From Granulicella aggregans (lineage in GTDB: Bacteria; Acidobacteriota; Terriglobia; Terriglobales; Acidobacteriaceae): a DNA stretch of 61,679 nucleotides. The translations under genes and the position numbers were made by a program. The notes under the pieces were generated by a model. The model had not been told where the DNA came from. It searched no databases and worked only from the letters and a program-made list of their open reading frames with translations. Below, piece by piece: positions 16,891-26,310 of this stretch. The DNA is taken from NCBI RefSeq assembly GCF_014203275.1, contig NZ_JACHIP010000015.1, positions 1-61,679 of the forward strand. Direction: 5' to 3'. How positions within the stretch are numbered: position 1 is the stretch's first letter; every line of letters starts with the position of its first letter.

Positions 16891-17044
16891 CGAGCATGTC
16901 TCCGGTCCACGACGGGCGAGTCGCTCGGCCACTCCAAGTTAAGAGAGGAACTTAGCGTGGTCTGGAAATGCGCGGCGCGCACGTTGCTCCGATGGCTTTC
17001 GGCCGCTCTTTAGAATTTTCGCTCTCCTGGTTGAGGACTTGCTC

Positions 17045-17944
17045 TTAGAGAACTTGCTTCAGAACTGTCTGTACGCCGGTCCACTGAAGATTTGGATAGC
17101 GTTTGTTATCGAGTGGCGTCAGCCTTCCGCTTCCTTCGAACATGCAGTAGAGATACTGCATGCCCTGCCATATCGGAAAAGGCGATTCCGAGTCAGGCGT
17201 GAAGACGCGAATGATCCTGCTCAGCCGCCTCAATCTCTCCACTCCGCCGCCGCGAAACAGATGATACGGCGTACCACTCAGTTCAGAGGCCACTTTCGCC
17301 AGTCCGGCTGCGCTGATCTGCTCGCCGGCTATGCGCAAGATGGGCGGCGTATCGGGATCCAGCGCGGCTTCCGCGGTATAAGCTGCCGTATCGTCCATAG
17401 TCGTGAAGTCAAGCGGTTGATTGGGATCGTTACCCCAATACAGTACGCGCTTAATCTTGGGCAGCACCAGAGGAGCATCGCCTGCTAGGAGGTGCATGAA
17501 CGCGCCGCTAAGAATTGTCGTCGATCGAATTGCCGCAAGATCCAGGTGCGCCTTGAACTGCCTATGGAGGTCGAAGTTGCGATTTGTACCCGGTTTAATC
17601 TTGGTGAAATCCATCGCATAGTCGGACGGGATAAAGCGGGGGACCTGCGCTTCAATGGCCGCGTCCAAGAGGGCTCCCTGAGCGTCGATCAGCACTTTGT
17701 CCAAGCCTAGCAAAGTCGAAATGACACAAGAGGCACCCTGGCAAGCACTCACAATTTCTGCTCGCACATTCAAGTCCGCTTCGACAATTTCGACTGCCTG
17801 TCTGCGTAAGGCGCTGAGTCTTGTGAATTCTGTGCCGGGACGAACGATTGCGCGGACAGACGCACCCCTAATGCGTAGCTCCCGCGCGACCCGTTGGCCC
17901 AGGTTTCCTGTCGCACCCGCTAACACGATCTGTTTCTGGTTCAT
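17045..17944 (-). CDS. NmrA-like NAD(P)-binding oxidoreductase
   Basis: A 299-residue atypical SDR of the NmrA / isoflavone-reductase-like group. Motifs: VLAGATGNLGQRVARELR for dinucleotide binding, SCVISTLLGLDKVLIDAQ, RFIPSDYAMDFTKIKPG and TILSGAFMHLLAG. These proteins act as reductases of aromatic alcohols or as redox-sensing regulators. The frame is open to 18157, but ATG 17944 is immediately before the Rossmann motif; the upstream codons have no similarity. The terminal stretch (LTPLDNKRYPNLQWTGVQTVLKQ) is typical of the family. Confidence 0.88.
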   Translation of the reverse strand: MNQKQIVLAGATGNLGQRVARELRIRGASVRAIVRPGTEFTRLSALRRQAVEIVEADLNVRAEIVSACQGASCVISTLLGLDKVLIDAQGALLDAAIEAQVPRFIPSDYAMDFTKIKPGTNRNFDLHRQFKAHLDLAAIRSTTILSGAFMHLLAGDAPLVLPKIKRVLYWGNDPNQPLDFTTMDDTAAYTAEAALDPDTPPILRIAGEQISAAGLAKVASELSGTPYHLFRGGGVERLRRLSRIIRVFTPDSESPFPIWQGMQYLYCMFEGSGRLTPLDNKRYPNLQWTGVQTVLKQVL

Positions 17945-18201
17945 CGATGGCACCTCAGTGGCTTCTCTCACACTTCGTGATGGCCATCCGAATTGAGATG
18001 CCACTAAAGGCAATGTGACGATGTCCTTCCGGATACGACTCGCACCGAAGTCAGAAATGACTGGCCATCCTCTAGAACTGGGGTAAGGGATCGGCTGAGA
18101 TATCTCCAGCCGCACTGATGACGATCTAAACTCTAATGCCCTTTCCCGGTGCCCCAAAGCCCGGTCTGAGCCATCTGTAGCGCTCGGAGAGAAGAAGTAG
18201 T

Positions 18202-18768
18202 CTAGCCACCGCGCTTTGGGTTGAAGCTAGAACCTATGACTCTAGGAGCGGCGAGAAGGAAGCTAAGAAAGATCTTCGGTAACACTTCGATATCGTGAAG
18301 GATTGTCGTTTCGTCGGACCCTCCCAACATCGCGCCATGACGCATGGCGTACCAACTGAAAGCTGCAGAGAGTGCGGAAAGACAAAATGAAAGAACAAGA
18401 CCCCCGCTGAGGTGAGGAGTATGTGCAAGCCGGTCAACCCCCGACTGCGCGAGCAACATGACGCCCGGCAAACCAATCCAGACCACCGCAGCAGTCTCCC
18501 ATACAGGTTCAGCGTTCCTTAGTTGCTGTGATATGGCTCCGATCAAACCTCCCGTGACGAAAGCAAATATCGCTTCCACAACGAGTGCCTTCGTCGCCTC
18601 TCCGCGACCTGCCTGCAGATTTGTCGCGAAAAACGCCGTCCCGCGTACTGCAGCCGCGAAAGCCGCGGCCTTCCAACTCCACGGGGGAACCAGAGTTCGT
18701 ATCGGCTCGCTCACGATTTTGCGTAGCGCCTGTCGGAGACGTATCGGTGTGTCTGAGGTTGGATCCAT
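18202..18768 (-). CDS. Hypothetical membrane protein
   Basis: A 188-residue protein with three or four hydrophobic segments (ALVVEAIFAFVTGGLIGAIS, ETAAVVWIGLPGVMLLAQSG, LVLSFCLSALSAAFSWYAMR, IFLSFLLAAPRVIG) and no recognised domain. The ribosome site before ATG 18768 is weak. Coding-like composition supports a real gene. Confidence 0.65.
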   Translation of the reverse strand: MDPTSDTPIRLRQALRKIVSEPIRTLVPPWSWKAAAFAAAVRGTAFFATNLQAGRGEATKALVVEAIFAFVTGGLIGAISQQLRNAEPVWETAAVVWIGLPGVMLLAQSGVDRLAHTPHLSGGLVLSFCLSALSAAFSWYAMRHGAMLGGSDETTILHDIEVLPKIFLSFLLAAPRVIGSSFNPKRGG

Positions 18769-18825
18769 AGCTAACGGTTCGATGCCGATTGGGCACGTCT
18801 CAACAAGAGCGTGAGGTTGAAGCGT

Positions 18826-19149
18826 CTATATTGCTAAACGGATAAACCAGTCAGCATAGGGTGTATTAATTGCCATGTGCCGATTCCAGTCGGGGGTGCC
18901 GTCCGTCCACCAAACCGATCCCCGTTCACCCAACTCATGCTTGGTTTTGTCGACCTTCTGCCGCGCTGCTTCGCGACCGAGCTCGTCCTCATTACGCATA
19001 GCCTCACCCTTCTCCCTCCGCGCCTGCATCAGCTCCCTAACAAGGCGCTGCCTTGTTTCGGCAGGAAGTGAAGGGTTCGCGCATCGCCAGAGACGCCCCT
19101 TGACCACGAAATATCGTCCGTCGGGAGTGACCGGATAAAGCGACTTCAT
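18826..19149 (-). CDS. Conserved hypothetical protein, 107 residues
   Basis: Soluble protein beginning with the distinctive YPVTPDGRYFVVKGRLWRCA, then a charged helical middle (RLVRELMQARREKGEAM, EAARQKVDKTKHELGERG) and a tail VWWTDGTPDWNRHMAINTP. I recognise this from unannotated soil-bacterial proteins but know no function. ATG 19149 has AGG about eight bases upstream. The 300 bp upstream (19150-19449) contains no gene I can support. Confidence 0.7.
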   Translation of the reverse strand: MKSLYPVTPDGRYFVVKGRLWRCANPSLPAETRQRLVRELMQARREKGEAMRNEDELGREAARQKVDKTKHELGERGSVWWTDGTPDWNRHMAINTPYADWFIRLAI

Positions 19150-19449
19150 TTGTCGAACCTGTGCATGGGCATACGGATAGGTGCGGCTGCGGGACTCTGA
19201 ACTTTGAAGACGAGCTTGGTTCGTTCATGTCTTTCCGTGTATTGCTTGCGCCAAAGAATGCTCGGCAGGCGAGGTCGCTAGCTTCCCTATGATCCGAAAC
19301 GTATTTTAGATCTCATCAATAGCCGCCGATCATAAATCGAGCACGTTCCGCCATAAAATTGACCGTGCCTTCGCGATGTGGATTTTCATCGGACCGCTAC
19401 GCCGTCAGTGGGGGCGGAAAGGGGAAACCGTAGTCTCGCGGAATGATCT

Positions 19450-19692
19450 CTACGCGTGACTGGCCGTTCTTTTTGTACTTGTTACGTTTGCATCTCTTCG
19501 GTGCGTTTCTCCGAACTTAATAGATGGCCAATGACTTGAGGGGGCCCACCCGATCGAGGACGGCTGACCTTCGACCCATTGCCCGCATACCTCGCAGGGG
19601 TGTTGCTTCCACTGCGCGCGATCTAAGTTACGCGTAAGAGCTTCCTGTGTACGGGTACCAAATGAACCTGAACATGGTTTTGCCGGGCGCAT
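19450..19692 (-). CDS. Possible small protein with CxxC motif
   Basis: An 80-residue frame with a good ribosome site (AGGAGAG, eight bases before ATG 19692) and a CEVCGQW motif near residue 33. The rest is low-similarity and basic. It may be a small metal-binding protein or a chance frame. Confidence 0.35.
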   Translation of the reverse strand: MRPAKPCSGSFGTRTQEALTRNLDRAQWKQHPCEVCGQWVEGQPSSIGWAPSSHWPSIKFGETHRRDANVTSTKRTASHA

Positions 19693-19733
19693 AAAAGTTA
19701 TCTCTCCTCACAGTAGGTCTAGCTTTGGAGGCT

Positions 19734-20117
19734 TCACAACGTAGTGGCAGAACTGAATTGGTCACTGCTCGGGGAAACTAACTTCTCAACTTCAGTAATG
19801 AACATCGCAGGACCGTCAAAAGCATGAAAAACCGCGTCCGCCTCGATGATCTCGGTTCCGTTATGAATACGGGGGTCGACTACCAAGCATTTGACCTTAG
19901 GGCGGAGCGCGTTGGCAGCCCGCACATCTCTTTGCTGTGAGTCAGATGGGAGGCTAAAGCAGACGACGAGCAAGTCGGGTCTTCTAGACTGAATCAGATC
20001 CGCCAGGATAGACACGTTGAGCACTGTCTCTACGGCGAAACCATTCAATGAAAGTATCCGACTCCGGGTCTCCAAGAGGATCGGGTCGGCACCATGAATC
20101 AGAATTCGTTTAGACAT
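19734..20117 (-). CDS. Receiver-like protein lacking the phosphoacceptor
   Basis: A 127-residue CheY-fold-like protein. The first strand and helix (RILIHGADPILLETRSRIL, NGFAVETVLN) align with receivers, but the acidic pocket is reduced to GAD, the position of the phosphorylated Asp reads LLVVCFSLPSD (Cys), and the Thr and Lys switch residues are not evident. It is therefore a pseudo-receiver, probably acting by protein contact. It lies 146 bp downstream of a 53-residue HisKA-like peptide gene on the same strand. Confidence 0.75.
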   Translation of the reverse strand: MSKRILIHGADPILLETRSRILSLNGFAVETVLNVSILADLIQSRRPDLLVVCFSLPSDSQQRDVRAANALRPKVKCLVVDPRIHNGTEIIEADAVFHAFDGPAMFITEVEKLVSPSSDQFSSATTL

Positions 20118-20263
20118 GATTTCCTCAAGCGGCCGCTAATCTCGCTGGATCCTACTGGTTTGTGTTCGGTTGGTCAGTGCGCCGTACGACATAAGACAGT
20201 CAATTGTTGATCTGAATAAAAACCTAAGCCTAGCCATCAAAACGTACCGCATATCTCAAGACA

Positions 20264-20425
20264 TTAGCCCAAAATAGCCGCCAGCTTCAATACTTGCTCT
20301 TCAGCAATCGTCATGTAACCGACGACCTTCTGCACATCCTCAGATTCCCGTCTCGTAAGATAAAACAGGTTTGTCAAAATTTCAAGCGGCAAGTGGACAC
20401 GCTCATCAATGCTGTGGTCGACCAT
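20264..20425 (-). CDS. 53-residue HisKA-like (DHp hairpin) peptide
   Basis: A short gene with an excellent ribosome site (AAAGGAG, five bases before ATG 20425). The product contains ERVHLPLEILTNLFYLTRR and a second helix YMTIAEEQVLKLAAILG. These align with the two helices of histidine-kinase dimerisation domains (compare HEVNNPLEAITNLVYL in the kinase at 2508-3239), but the phosphoacceptor His position appears to be Glu and there is no ATPase domain. The conserved PLE-x2-TNL-x-YL pattern and helical spacing suggest a real mini DHp protein, not a fragment. Function is unknown; a related short protein occurs at 26311-26520. Confidence 0.7.
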   Translation of the reverse strand: MVDHSIDERVHLPLEILTNLFYLTRRESEDVQKVVGYMTIAEEQVLKLAAILG

Positions 20426-20710
20426 AGTCGCTCCTTTCGGACCCCGTTTGGCTCACGAGTCGTCCTCCTGCATGGATGCTTGTCGTTTGAGTGGTGGTTG
20501 GGTCACTCGCAGGCTTGTCGGCCCACAACCTGCCCTTCACCTCTTGGAGTACATTGTTGGTTGGTTAAGCTCCGTAGTCTCTTCCCTCCCAACTACTCAG
20601 AATATGATTTGGCAGTTCGACGAAAAACTGTCCGCAAAGGCTGACTCCACATCGAACCGTTCTCCCAAGGTCTGATCGTCCAGGAACAGAGAATTGTCTC
20701 CCAAATAAAT

Positions 20711-20741
20711 AGCCCTCCACCCCGTCGTGGAATGGAGGGCT
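20711..20741 (-). terminator. Hairpin resembling an intrinsic terminator
   Basis: A perfect 9 bp stem (AGCCCTCCA / TGGAGGGCT) with a 13-base GC-rich loop. On the minus strand it is followed by ATTTATTTG, so it may terminate transcription from the broken oxidoreductase gene that ends at 21005. No gene was recognised between 20426 and 21004. Confidence 0.5.
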
Positions 20742-21004
20742 CAATGAGCATACAAAAGATTTTAATTCCGTTCGGATTGCTGATTAGCGGCTTGCAGATC
20801 GTTTGTAACTTTGAAAATTCCGGGTACACCGTTCGAACGGGGGCCGGCCAACGTCCGGCGAGGTCTTGAGAATGCACGGGCTTCATCAGTGCTATCCAAG
20901 GCCGCTCCAGTACGGAAAAATTTCATCGAAATGCTTGAACTCCCAGCCTCAGGAAGCGGCGCGCTTTCTCTTCAGGGTGCCCTGATCTGTAGGCAATTGT
21001 TCCC

Positions 21005-22271
21005 TCAGCCGTCCTCCGGCTCTGGACCTCGCGTGCTCCCTTTCACTGTCGCCAGTTTTGCCGCCAATCCGGTATGGGCCGACTCGTAAATGGCATCGGT
21101 AATTCTTTGGTCCCGCAATCCTTCTTCGCCGGGCGTATGTGGAGAAAGGCCTTTCTGCAAACACAGCGAAAAGTGATCCATCTCAGCTGCAAAATTGGTC
21201 TTTTGGTTTTAGCGACGGCTCGTGTGCCATTTCCACCCCGCCATCCACAGCCTTCTCGAACTTCATCTTGATCCCGTTGTAAGCGAAAGCCGGATTCAAT
21301 TCGGCAAAGGCGTCGGTTCGCTCGATACGAAGGAATTGTGACTTGTGGGCGTTGTACGCGGAGTTGAAGCTTGCCGTGAACCCCGATGGGAGCTTTGCAA
21401 TCACCTGACAACTCGCTTCTACCTCCGCGAAGCGAGGATCGTCCTTCGGTCGCGCTATGCTCGCTTGCACCTCGTAGGGCTCCTTCCCAGACAGGAATCT
21501 TGCGGCACTCAAGCAGTAGATGCCTACGTCCGGCATTCAGCCACCACCCGACATGGACCTCTTCAATCGTCATTGCGCCGGGTCGCCCTGATTCTGCGAG
21601 TTTGTCGCGATGAATTGCGTCAGCGTCCCAAACTTGCCTTCGTGAATCATCTTCATCATGAGCCGGTCATAGCTTTCGTACTGGCTGCGGTGGGCGATCA
21701 TCATCACATTTGCCGCCTTACATGCATCGATCATGCGTTCGCAGTCCTTCACCGATGTCGCCATGGGCTTCTCGCAGAGAATGTGTTTGCCGGCCTTCGC
21801 ACCACGCACCACGAACTCCGCATGCATACTGTTGGGCAGTAAGATATAGATCGCCTCAACCTCATGGTTTTCAGCAATCCGGTCATAGGTCCCGTAGTCG
21901 TAAATCGCACCCTGTCTGATACCGTACTGAGTTGCGATCTTCATCGCCTATCCCGATCACCACTCACCAGCGCCACCGGTTATGAATACTTACTCCTGCC
22001 CATCGCAGACAGACTCTGACCCAACGCAAGCCGTCCCAAACCTACGATTGCATAGCCCGTGCGCTGATCTTCAGGCTCAATTGGGCCCGGAACCTTCTCC
22101 GGCTCCTCCGTCGCAGCATGGATCTGAGACAACTACACCTCCACCGCCTGATTGGGCCTACTGAGCCAACTTCCTGCGCAGTAGCCGTGGCCGCCGCCGC
22201 CGTCAGCACGATCCCCGAAGCGGCACGCAGAAACTCTCTCCGATTCGACTTTGCTCATTGATTTCACTCAT
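21005..22271 (-). pseudogene. Tat-signal Gfo/Idh/MocA oxidoreductase, multiply broken
   Basis: Remnant of a periplasmic glucose-fructose oxidoreductase-like protein. Pieces in order: a Tat signal RREFLRAASGIVLTAAAAT near 22235-22175, TGYAIVGLGRLALGQSLSAM near 22040, then after a stop and frame changes YGTYDRIAENHEVEAIYILL and HILCEKPMATSVKDCERM (21570-21944), then DVGIYCLSAARFL and a tail (21183-21536), and LRDQRITDAIYESAHTG ending at TGA 21005. At least three frame breaks and one stop disable it. The intact paralogue at 15037-16197 is only moderately similar. Confidence 0.85.
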
Positions 22272-22368
22272 ATTGTCGCCCACCGTTGCCGGTTGGGATG
22301 CAGCCGCGCTCTGGCCAAGATGTACCGCCTGCGCGACGCAATAAATTTGTTGAGGTAAAGGGGTTTCT

Positions 22369-23322
22369 CTACGAGAAGTTCGACATCTCTTCGCGCGGAG
22401 CAGAGCCGGGGAGAGCGTAAGTGCTGATCAAAGCAGAGATCGCTTGGGTCGCCTCGGGAGCACAACCGGCGAAACGGGCTGCGAGCCAAGCCTGGGGCGT
22501 TATGGTGATCTCGGCGCGACCAGCATTGACAGCATTGAAGACGCGACTTGCGGCGTAGTGAACGTTTGCGGAGATGAGTGGAGTGCGAGCCGCGGTCTGA
22601 AACCACAGTTTTTCTTTTGAGACTTGGCCGACGAAATGGGTGTGCGCTTCACCCCCGGTCCGCATAAGGCCGGGGCAGACGGTGGTCACGCGGATTCCCT
22701 TGTGACGGAGCTCGGCGTGAAGGCCTTGGGAAAAGCCGGTGAGCGCGAATTTTGCCGAAACGTACGGCAATAGATGCGGCACAGCGATCTTTCCACCGAT
22801 GGAGGAAATGTTCACGATGGCTCCTGTACGCCTTCCGAGCATGCATGGGAGAGCTGCGTATGTGGCGTATAGAGCGCCAAAAAAGTCTATTGCCATGGCC
22901 CTTTCATAGATTTCTACCGTTTGATCTTCCGCGGGGCCGACTTCGATCACTCCAGCGTTATTAATGAGAACGTCCAGTGCGCCGAAGGAGTCGAGGGTGG
23001 CGGCGACGAGATCAGAGACTTGGTGCTTATCGCTGACATCACAGGCGACCAGAAGAATATCGTCTTCATTGCCGACCGAACCCGCATCCAGCAACTCCTT
23101 TCGCGCTAGATCGAGATCATCACTATTTCGTGCGGCCAATACGAGCTTAAGCCCGGCCTTACCGAAGCGATGGGCGAGCGCGAGGCCAAGGCCACTGGAA
23201 GCTCCGGTAATAATGACAACTTGCCCAGCCACGACCTTAGGCTTTTGCAACAGACGCTTCACGACGAATGTGGTGGCGATGACGGAGACAGCAATGTTTA
23301 GGATCGAATATCGGTTATTCAT
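22369..23322 (-). CDS. Short-chain dehydrogenase/reductase with N-terminal membrane anchor
   Basis: A 317-residue SDR. A hydrophobic N-terminal segment (YSILNIAVSVIATTFVV) suggests membrane attachment. Motifs: VIITGASSGLGLALAHRF for cofactor binding, NNAGVIEVG, catalytic Ser in IVNISSIGG and YVSAKFALTGF for Tyr/Lys. The C-terminal region ITITPQAWLAARFAG is typical of this subgroup. Start chosen at ATG 23322; an ATG at 23367 is also possible. Substrate unknown. It is divergent from the HAD phosphatase gene. Confidence 0.88.
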   Translation of the reverse strand: MNNRYSILNIAVSVIATTFVVKRLLQKPKVVAGQVVIITGASSGLGLALAHRFGKAGLKLVLAARNSDDLDLARKELLDAGSVGNEDDILLVACDVSDKHQVSDLVAATLDSFGALDVLINNAGVIEVGPAEDQTVEIYERAMAIDFFGALYATYAALPCMLGRRTGAIVNISSIGGKIAVPHLLPYVSAKFALTGFSQGLHAELRHKGIRVTTVCPGLMRTGGEAHTHFVGQVSKEKLWFQTAARTPLISANVHYAASRVFNAVNAGRAEITITPQAWLAARFAGCAPEATQAISALISTYALPGSAPREEMSNFS

Positions 23323-23485
23323 CCCTACTGAGATGCTCAAAGCGAAGCGGCGCATCACTAGGTCCATTCTGCGAGCAAACAGGTTCGGTGTGTGCTGCCA
23401 CCAAACTTATGGAGCGTTCATCAGTCACCAATTGCATCGAACGGTGTACGAACAATGACTTGTTTGGTTCGAACAAAGGAGATCA

Positions 23486-24118
23486 ATGATCGAAGCTGTG
23501 CTCTGTGATATCGATGGAACTCTGGTTCAAAGCAACTGGCTCCATGCGGCCGCCTGGAAAGAGGCGTTCGCTCAAATTGATATTGACGTTCCGCTCGAGG
23601 ATGTGCGCCGGCAAATAGGCAAAGGAGGCGATGAACTCATACCAGTCTTTGTTCCTTGGTGGAAGCGCAGGGCGGTGGAGGAACCGTTGAAAAGATATCG
23701 AGAGTTCATCTTCAGAGAGCATTACATTTGCCAGGTGAAACCTTTCCCAAAGGTTCGCGAACTGCTCCTTCATATGAAGCAAGCTGGGATCAGGGTTGCA
23801 CTCGCTTCCTCCGCAGACGAGAGAGACCTCGAGGACTACGAACGGATAGCTGACATTGACGACCCAATCGAAGAGAGCAGCTCGTCAGATGATACGAGCC
23901 ATTCAAAGCCCCACCCAGACATTTTCGAAGCCACGCTAAAGAAATTGGGCATAGATGCGAAAAACGCCTTAGCTTTGGGAGACACTCCTTATGACGCGGA
24001 GGCGGCAGGTAAGGCCAACGTTTGGACGGTGGGTGTGACAACCGGTGGATGGTCAGAGACGGAGTTCCTCGCGGCCGGGTGCATAGAAGTTTACAGAGAC
24101 GTTGAGGAGATCTTGTAG
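23486..24118 (+). CDS. HAD family phosphatase
   Basis: A 210-residue haloacid-dehalogenase-type hydrolase of the phosphoglycolate phosphatase/beta-phosphoglucomutase group. Motif I is LCDIDGTLVQSNW, motif II SSAD near residue 111, motif III Lys in SKPHPDIFEATLKKLG and motif IV ALGDTPYDAEAAGKA. AAAGGAG precedes ATG 23486. The cap segment between residues 20 and 90 is small and helical. Substrate cannot be inferred. Confidence 0.9.
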   Translation: MIEAVLCDIDGTLVQSNWLHAAAWKEAFAQIDIDVPLEDVRRQIGKGGDELIPVFVPWWKRRAVEEPLKRYREFIFREHYICQVKPFPKVRELLLHMKQAGIRVALASSADERDLEDYERIADIDDPIEESSSSDDTSHSKPHPDIFEATLKKLGIDAKNALALGDTPYDAEAAGKANVWTVGVTTGGWSETEFLAAGCIEVYRDVEEIL

Positions 24119-24236
24119 AATTTCGGCAACAGTGCATTTGCACGAAAGCTATACGGTTGACGTGTTGACGGCGCTCTTCGACACTCTGAGGGAGATCTTC
24201 AACCGGGCGTGAACCTTGATCGCTAAATTTCCCTTT

Positions 24237-24254
24237 CCCCAAGATTTCTTGGGG
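24237..24254. other. Small inverted repeat upstream of poxB
   Basis: A perfect 7 bp stem (CCCCAAG / CTTGGGG) with a 4-base loop in the 330 bp between the HAD gene and poxB. It is too short and lacks a T tract, so it may be an operator or chance. The rest of the intergenic region holds nothing recognised. Confidence 0.3.
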
Positions 24255-24448
24255 ACTCCAGTATTGATGTCGTCTCGAATCCTTCCTCAGCAGCGAAGGG
24301 TCTGTCCGACTGGTTCAGATTTCGTCGGAAATAAGCCGCCCCGCCCGACACATCATTGCGAAACTTTACATTATGTTGCCTCATGCTCACGTCTGGAATC
24401 TGCATCCAAACCTGCAGACGACCAGGACCAAAAAAGGAAGCACCCTCC

Positions 24449-26185
24449 ATGTGGAAGAAAGATCCCCTTGCTAAAGTCGCCGACGTCTTCGTTGAAACTC
24501 TCATGAAAGCAGGCGTCAAACGAGTCTACGGCGTGGCTGGCGATTCCCTCAACGGGTTCACTGACGCTATCCGCTCCCATGATGGCATCGATTGGCAGAT
24601 GGTTCGTCATGAAGAGGTGGCGGCCTTCGCCGCAGGGGGTGAGTCCCATATCACCGGCAAGCTTACCGTGTGTGCCGGAAGCTGCGGGCCCGGCAATCTT
24701 CATCTCATCAACGGTCTTCATGATTGTCACCGCAGCCGTGTCCCTGTTCTAGCGATCGCCGCCCAAATTCCTAGCGCTGAAATCGGAACGAACTACTTCC
24801 AGGAAACTCGCCCCGAACAGATCTTTCTTACCTGCTCGGATTTCTGTGAGGTTATCTCCTCACCCGAGCAGATCCCGCGCGTACTTGCGATCGCAATGCG
24901 CACAGCGATCGCAAAGCGCTGTGTTGCCGTTGTCGTGATCCCAGGAGACATCCTTACGAAGTCCGCCACATCTCCTGCGGTCGACCTCGGCATCTCGGGT
25001 CCCGCAGCCTCCATCCTTCCACCAGCTTCTGCTCTCGCAAGTGCGGCCAAGTTGCTCAACTCTACAAAGAAGATCACCATCCTGGCCGGTGCGGGCTGCG
25101 CCGAAGCGCGTGCCGAAGTGTTCGCCATCGCCGAAGTGCTCCAAGCTCCAATCATCACGGCGCTACGCGGTAAAGAGTACCTCGAATACGACAATCCTTA
25201 CTTCGTCGGACTCAACGGTCTCATTGGCATGCCATCTGCTTATCGCGCGATGCAAGATTGCGATACGCTACTGATGCTCGGCACGGATTTCCCCTACTCG
25301 CAGTTCTATCCCGCAGCTACCCACGTTATTCAGATCGACATCCGCGGCGAACAGATAGGTCGTCGCACAACGGTCGATGTCGGTCTCATCGGCGATGTGA
25401 AGCATACCCTGCAAGCCCTTACGCCGCTTCTCACAAAACACAAGAGCAGTCACCTCACAGATTCAATAGAACACTTCCAAAAGGTGCGCAAGGAACTTGA
25501 TGACAGAGCGGTCGGGGAGCCAGGCAAATCTCCAATCCACCCGCAATACTTGACCAAGTGTATTAGCGACCTTGCCACAGACGATGCCGTCTTTCTCTGT
25601 GATGTCGGCACGCCAACCACGTGGTCTGCCCGCTACCTCAAAATGAATGGCAAGCGCCGCCTCCTCGGCAGCTTCAACCACGGCACCATGGCCAACGCCA
25701 TGCCGCAATCCATTGGCGTCCAGTCTGCGGAGCCATCCCGTCAGGTGATTACTCTCTCCGGAGATGGCGGCATCTCCATGCTGCTTGGGGACCTGCTCAC
25801 TCTACGGCAGCTCAATCTGCATGTGAAGGTCATCGTCTTCAACAACGGCGCACTCGGCTTTGTCGAGCAAGAGATGAAGGCTGCAGGCGTCGAGACCTAT
25901 GCCACCGAGTTCAAGCCGCAAAACTTCGCTGCCATCGCAGCTGGTGCGGGCATCCGCGCATGGCGCGCTGAGACTCCAGAGCAGGTAATTCCCGCCCTAC
26001 AGGAAGCGTTCGCTTATTCTGGACCCGCTGTGATCGACGTCGTCGTTGCACGCCAGGAACTTTCCCTTCCGCCCACAATCACCCTGGCCCAAGCTGCGGG
26101 CTTCAACCTTTACATGCTTAAGGCGATGCTTCATGGAGACGGCCACGAAGTTCTCGATATGGCCAAGACAAACCTTTGGAGATAA
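24449..26185 (+). CDS. poxB: Thiamine-diphosphate-dependent pyruvate dehydrogenase (quinone)/pyruvate oxidase type
   Basis: A 578-residue ThDP and FAD enzyme of the PoxB family; E. coli PoxB converts pyruvate to acetate and CO2 and passes electrons to ubiquinone at the membrane. Pyr-binding domain: VYGVAGDSLNG and the activating Glu in RHEEVAAFAAGGES; central FAD domain about residues 190-330; ThDP/Mg motif TLSGDGGISMLLGDLLTL with VIVFNNG. Length matches the family. ATG 24449 has GGAAG upstream; an earlier in-frame ATG (24356) adds an unlikely Cys-rich leader. It could also be another acetolactate-synthase-like enzyme, but no large regulatory features argue for that. Confidence 0.85.
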   Translation: MWKKDPLAKVADVFVETLMKAGVKRVYGVAGDSLNGFTDAIRSHDGIDWQMVRHEEVAAFAAGGESHITGKLTVCAGSCGPGNLHLINGLHDCHRSRVPVLAIAAQIPSAEIGTNYFQETRPEQIFLTCSDFCEVISSPEQIPRVLAIAMRTAIAKRCVAVVVIPGDILTKSATSPAVDLGISGPAASILPPASALASAAKLLNSTKKITILAGAGCAEARAEVFAIAEVLQAPIITALRGKEYLEYDNPYFVGLNGLIGMPSAYRAMQDCDTLLMLGTDFPYSQFYPAATHVIQIDIRGEQIGRRTTVDVGLIGDVKHTLQALTPLLTKHKSSHLTDSIEHFQKVRKELDDRAVGEPGKSPIHPQYLTKCISDLATDDAVFLCDVGTPTTWSARYLKMNGKRRLLGSFNHGTMANAMPQSIGVQSAEPSRQVITLSGDGGISMLLGDLLTLRQLNLHVKVIVFNNGALGFVEQEMKAAGVETYATEFKPQNFAAIAAGAGIRAWRAETPEQVIPALQEAFAYSGPAVIDVVVARQELSLPPTITLAQAAGFNLYMLKAMLHGDGHEVLDMAKTNLWR

Positions 26186-26310
26186 GCGTCCAATTTTGCG
26201 GGAGAGGGTGAAGGCTCGATTTACTAGAAATTGCGATGACATCAGGGTGCCTGCGTTCGGCGGGAAGTGTCCGCGCATACCTTTCACAGACCTTATGCAA
26301 GACCGATCAT

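Noticed and set aside
20593..20886. 97-residue minus-strand frame
   Set aside because: It reads through the 20711-20741 hairpin and has no similarity or ribosome site.
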